This document shows, one piece after another, positions 14,707 through 15,910 of a stretch of DNA of 15,910 nt (its first letter is position 1; every line of letters begins with the position of its first letter). A program made the position numbers and the translations under genes. The notes beneath the pieces are model-generated. The model searched no databases, was not told where the DNA came from, and was given only the letters and a program-made list of their open reading frames with translations. The stretch comes from Candidatus Brocadia sp. (GTDB lineage: Bacteria > Planctomycetota > Brocadiia > Brocadiales > Brocadiaceae), in the NCBI GenBank assembly GCA_030837935.1, contig JAUQXU010000046.1, positions 1 through 15,910 on the forward strand, in the 5' to 3' direction.

Positions 14707-14734
14707 TTAATACCATAGGTGGTTTACCTGTAAA
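14707..14734 (-). promoter_or_regulatory. Candidate promoter for the amidohydrolase gene
   Basis: On the minus strand, TTTACA (14734-14729) and TATTAA (14712-14707) are separated by 16 bp. The -10 ends 10 nt before the ATG at 14696, so the mRNA would be leaderless or nearly so. The spacing to the start codon is the same as at nfo. Confidence 0.35.
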
Positions 14735-14771
14735 TTTTAGATTAAGCACATTGCTGGAATGTTGAATGATT

Positions 14772-14781
14772 AGCAATTGCT
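14772..14781. repeat. Palindrome AGCAATTGCT at the -35 of the VOC-like gene
   Basis: A perfect 10-bp palindrome overlapping the -35 hexamer (14777-14782). It is made of the same GCAAT/ATTGC word as the palindrome at 14818-14829, about 47 bp away centre to centre. The position fits an operator, but this is inferred. Confidence 0.4.
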
Positions 14782-14805
14782 TTTTATTTAAAGGAGTATT
14801 AGAAT
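14777..14805 (+). promoter_or_regulatory. Candidate promoter for the VOC-like gene
   Basis: TTGCTT (14777-14782) and TAGAAT (14800-14805) are separated by 17 bp, giving a start near 14812 and a leader of about 40 nt. A palindrome overlaps the -35 and another lies just after the predicted start site. Confidence 0.5.
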
Positions 14806-14817
14806 AAAAAACACGCG

Positions 14818-14829
14818 AGATTGCAATCT
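14818..14829. repeat. Palindrome AGATTGCAATCT in the leader of the VOC-like gene
   Basis: A perfect 12-bp palindrome a few bases downstream of the predicted transcription start and about 12 bp before the GGAGG ribosome binding site. Together with the palindrome over the -35 it would frame the promoter. Confidence 0.45.
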
Positions 14830-14850
14830 TTTTCCTTCTCGGAGGCACTG

Positions 14851-15910
14851 ATGAAATCAAAAGATTATGGGTTTGCAGATAATATCGACTGGAAACTATA
14901 CCCTCATGCTGAAAATCTTTTAATCCAGCATATCGACACATTTCTGAAGAATAACAGCTTTGCCTGCAAACTTTCTTCCGCGATAGAACGGGATACCTCA
15001 ACACGATTTTTTGATTGGATTGACCATATGGTGCTGTCTGAGGACTTCCTCAGTGTGAAGGCCATAAAGGAAGCCGGGTTTGAGGAGTCTTGTCATATTG
15101 AAGCACCAGCCGGCATGCGGGTCTTTGTGCATCCGGGGGCCGTTTTCTTCCCTGTTTTGCTCAGTCAAATAAATTTCACTGAAGTCGTACTAAAGCCGGA
15201 AAGATTGGACCACTTTATTCAGGTAATTGGCCGAAATATTTCCAGAGAAGGTGATATGTATGGGTCATACAGGAAAGCGGTTATTTCTTCTCAGGGCGAT
15301 TACATCCTTTCGGCAGCGGAAAGGAGAGGTTTTCGTGGTTTTCTCGTACCCCGAAAGGTAAATGATACGCAGGAATACCGGCAAGCACTGGAAACGTTTT
15401 TCTGCAGGCAGCGGTATTACGAAAGCCTTGAGGAAGGCATGAATGCCACACAGAAACTCATAGAAGATACGTGCAAAAAGCTATCACCTGCGAGGGTAAC
15501 GGATGCCTTTTTCAGGGCTGAACGAGTGTACTGGGAAAGAAGAAACCGGGCAGGACAGATACAAAAGGCCCGTCAGGACAGATTGGGGCTGGGATGGGGA
15601 AACCATGATCACCATACGTATCGTTCATCGCGTGAGAATTTTCCCCGGCTCATAAAATTCTTTGAAACCCTTGGATTTATCTGCCGCGAGCAGTTTTTTG
15701 CCGGCGAGGAAGCAGGCTGGGGTGCCCAGCTTCTTGAGCATCCGGAATGCAATATCGTACTGTTCACTGATATCGATCTCCTAAAAGAGGAAAGAGACTC
15801 TGATTTTACAAGACACAGGTTGGAACAAACCTCACGCCATGGAACTGTTGGACTCTGGGTGGAACTGCACGGAGAAAGCATCCTGCAGGCAGGACTCCAC
15901 CATCTTGCGG
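14851..15910 (+). CDS. Hypothetical protein with two VOC-like regions, 3' end missing
   Basis: An open frame of 353 codons runs off the right edge. The ATG at 14851 has GGAGG (14841-14845) 5 nt upstream and a good promoter before that. I do not recognise the protein firmly. Residues about 53-125 (DWIDHMVLSEDF, then EAGFEE, GMRVFVHPG, FFPVLL) and about 250-353 (GNHDHHTYRSSRENF, KFFETLGFICRE, GWGAQLLEHPECNIVLF, GTVGLWVELHGES) each look like a vicinal-oxygen-chelate beta-alpha-beta unit: a histidine at the first strand, a helix ending in a Leu-Gly-Phe or Ala-Gly-Phe turn, then strands. A charged helical stretch (about 170-245) joins them. This suggests a metal-dependent dioxygenase or isomerase fold, but the metal ligands are not proven and the end is unseen. 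It is divergent from the amidohydrolase. Confidence 0.75.
   Translation, partial: MKSKDYGFADNIDWKLYPHAENLLIQHIDTFLKNNSFACKLSSAIERDTSTRFFDWIDHMVLSEDFLSVKAIKEAGFEESCHIEAPAGMRVFVHPGAVFFPVLLSQINFTEVVLKPERLDHFIQVIGRNISREGDMYGSYRKAVISSQGDYILSAAERRGFRGFLVPRKVNDTQEYRQALETFFCRQRYYESLEEGMNATQKLIEDTCKKLSPARVTDAFFRAERVYWERRNRAGQIQKARQDRLGLGWGNHDHHTYRSSRENFPRLIKFFETLGFICREQFFAGEEAGWGAQLLEHPECNIVLFTDIDLLKEERDSDFTRHRLEQTSRHGTVGLWVELHGESILQAGLHHLA

Noticed and set aside
14693..15004. A 103-codon minus-strand open frame between the amidohydrolase and the VOC-like gene
   Set aside because: It covers the divergent promoter region and the start of a 353-codon gene with a promoter and ribosome binding site.
1..15910. 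CRISPR arrays, tRNA or rRNA genes, insertion sequences, toxin-antitoxin or defence genes
   Set aside because: No spaced direct repeats, cloverleaf-like segments, transposase motifs or terminal inverted repeats were seen on either strand. The only tandem repeat is the GGM tail.

Overview
The window reads as about 16 kb of bacterial chromosome with moderate, slightly AT-rich composition and dense ordinary genes. I see no tRNA, rRNA, CRISPR array, insertion sequence or phage gene. Two chaperonin paralogues around one groES, a multi-pass membrane protein set between yacG and der, and the style of the hypothetical proteins suggest a planctomycete, perhaps of the anammox group (Brocadiales). That placement is an inference from gene content and feel, not from a search.

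Left part (1-2678): the 3' two thirds of a ParA/Soj-type ATPase runs in from the left edge. It is followed by a protein with a long, probably disordered N-terminal region and one membrane helix. A biotin-protein ligase (birA) converges on that gene, and the two stop codons overlap. A gap of about 0.3-0.4 kb lies between birA and the divergent chaperonin genes.

Chaperone block (2679-10719, all plus strand): groEL1-groES-groEL2 ends at a strong hairpin terminator (6432-6470). GroEL1 has an eight-unit GGM tail and substitutions at two substrate/GroES-binding positions. GroEL2 keeps those residues but has an acidic tail with no GGM. A second, tightly packed run follows: dnaJ, an FmdB-type zinc ribbon protein, yacG, an unrecognised multi-pass membrane protein and the ribosome-assembly GTPase der. 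Gaps there are 3-19 bp, with one 8-bp overlap.

Right part (10852-15910): single genes in mixed orientation. They are a secreted intradiol-dioxygenase-like protein (-), endonuclease IV (+), a TauE/SafE transporter (-), a metal-dependent amidohydrolase (-), and, divergent from the last, a large partial gene that resembles two vicinal-oxygen-chelate (VOC) halves and runs off the right edge. This partial gene has a good promoter framed by two related palindromes.

The window does not display an obvious new defence or metabolic system. The best leads are the specialised GroEL pair, the membrane protein embedded between yacG and der, the palindrome-framed VOC-like gene, the secreted dioxygenase-like protein, and start codons that sit about 10 nt after a -10 box without a Shine-Dalgarno sequence.
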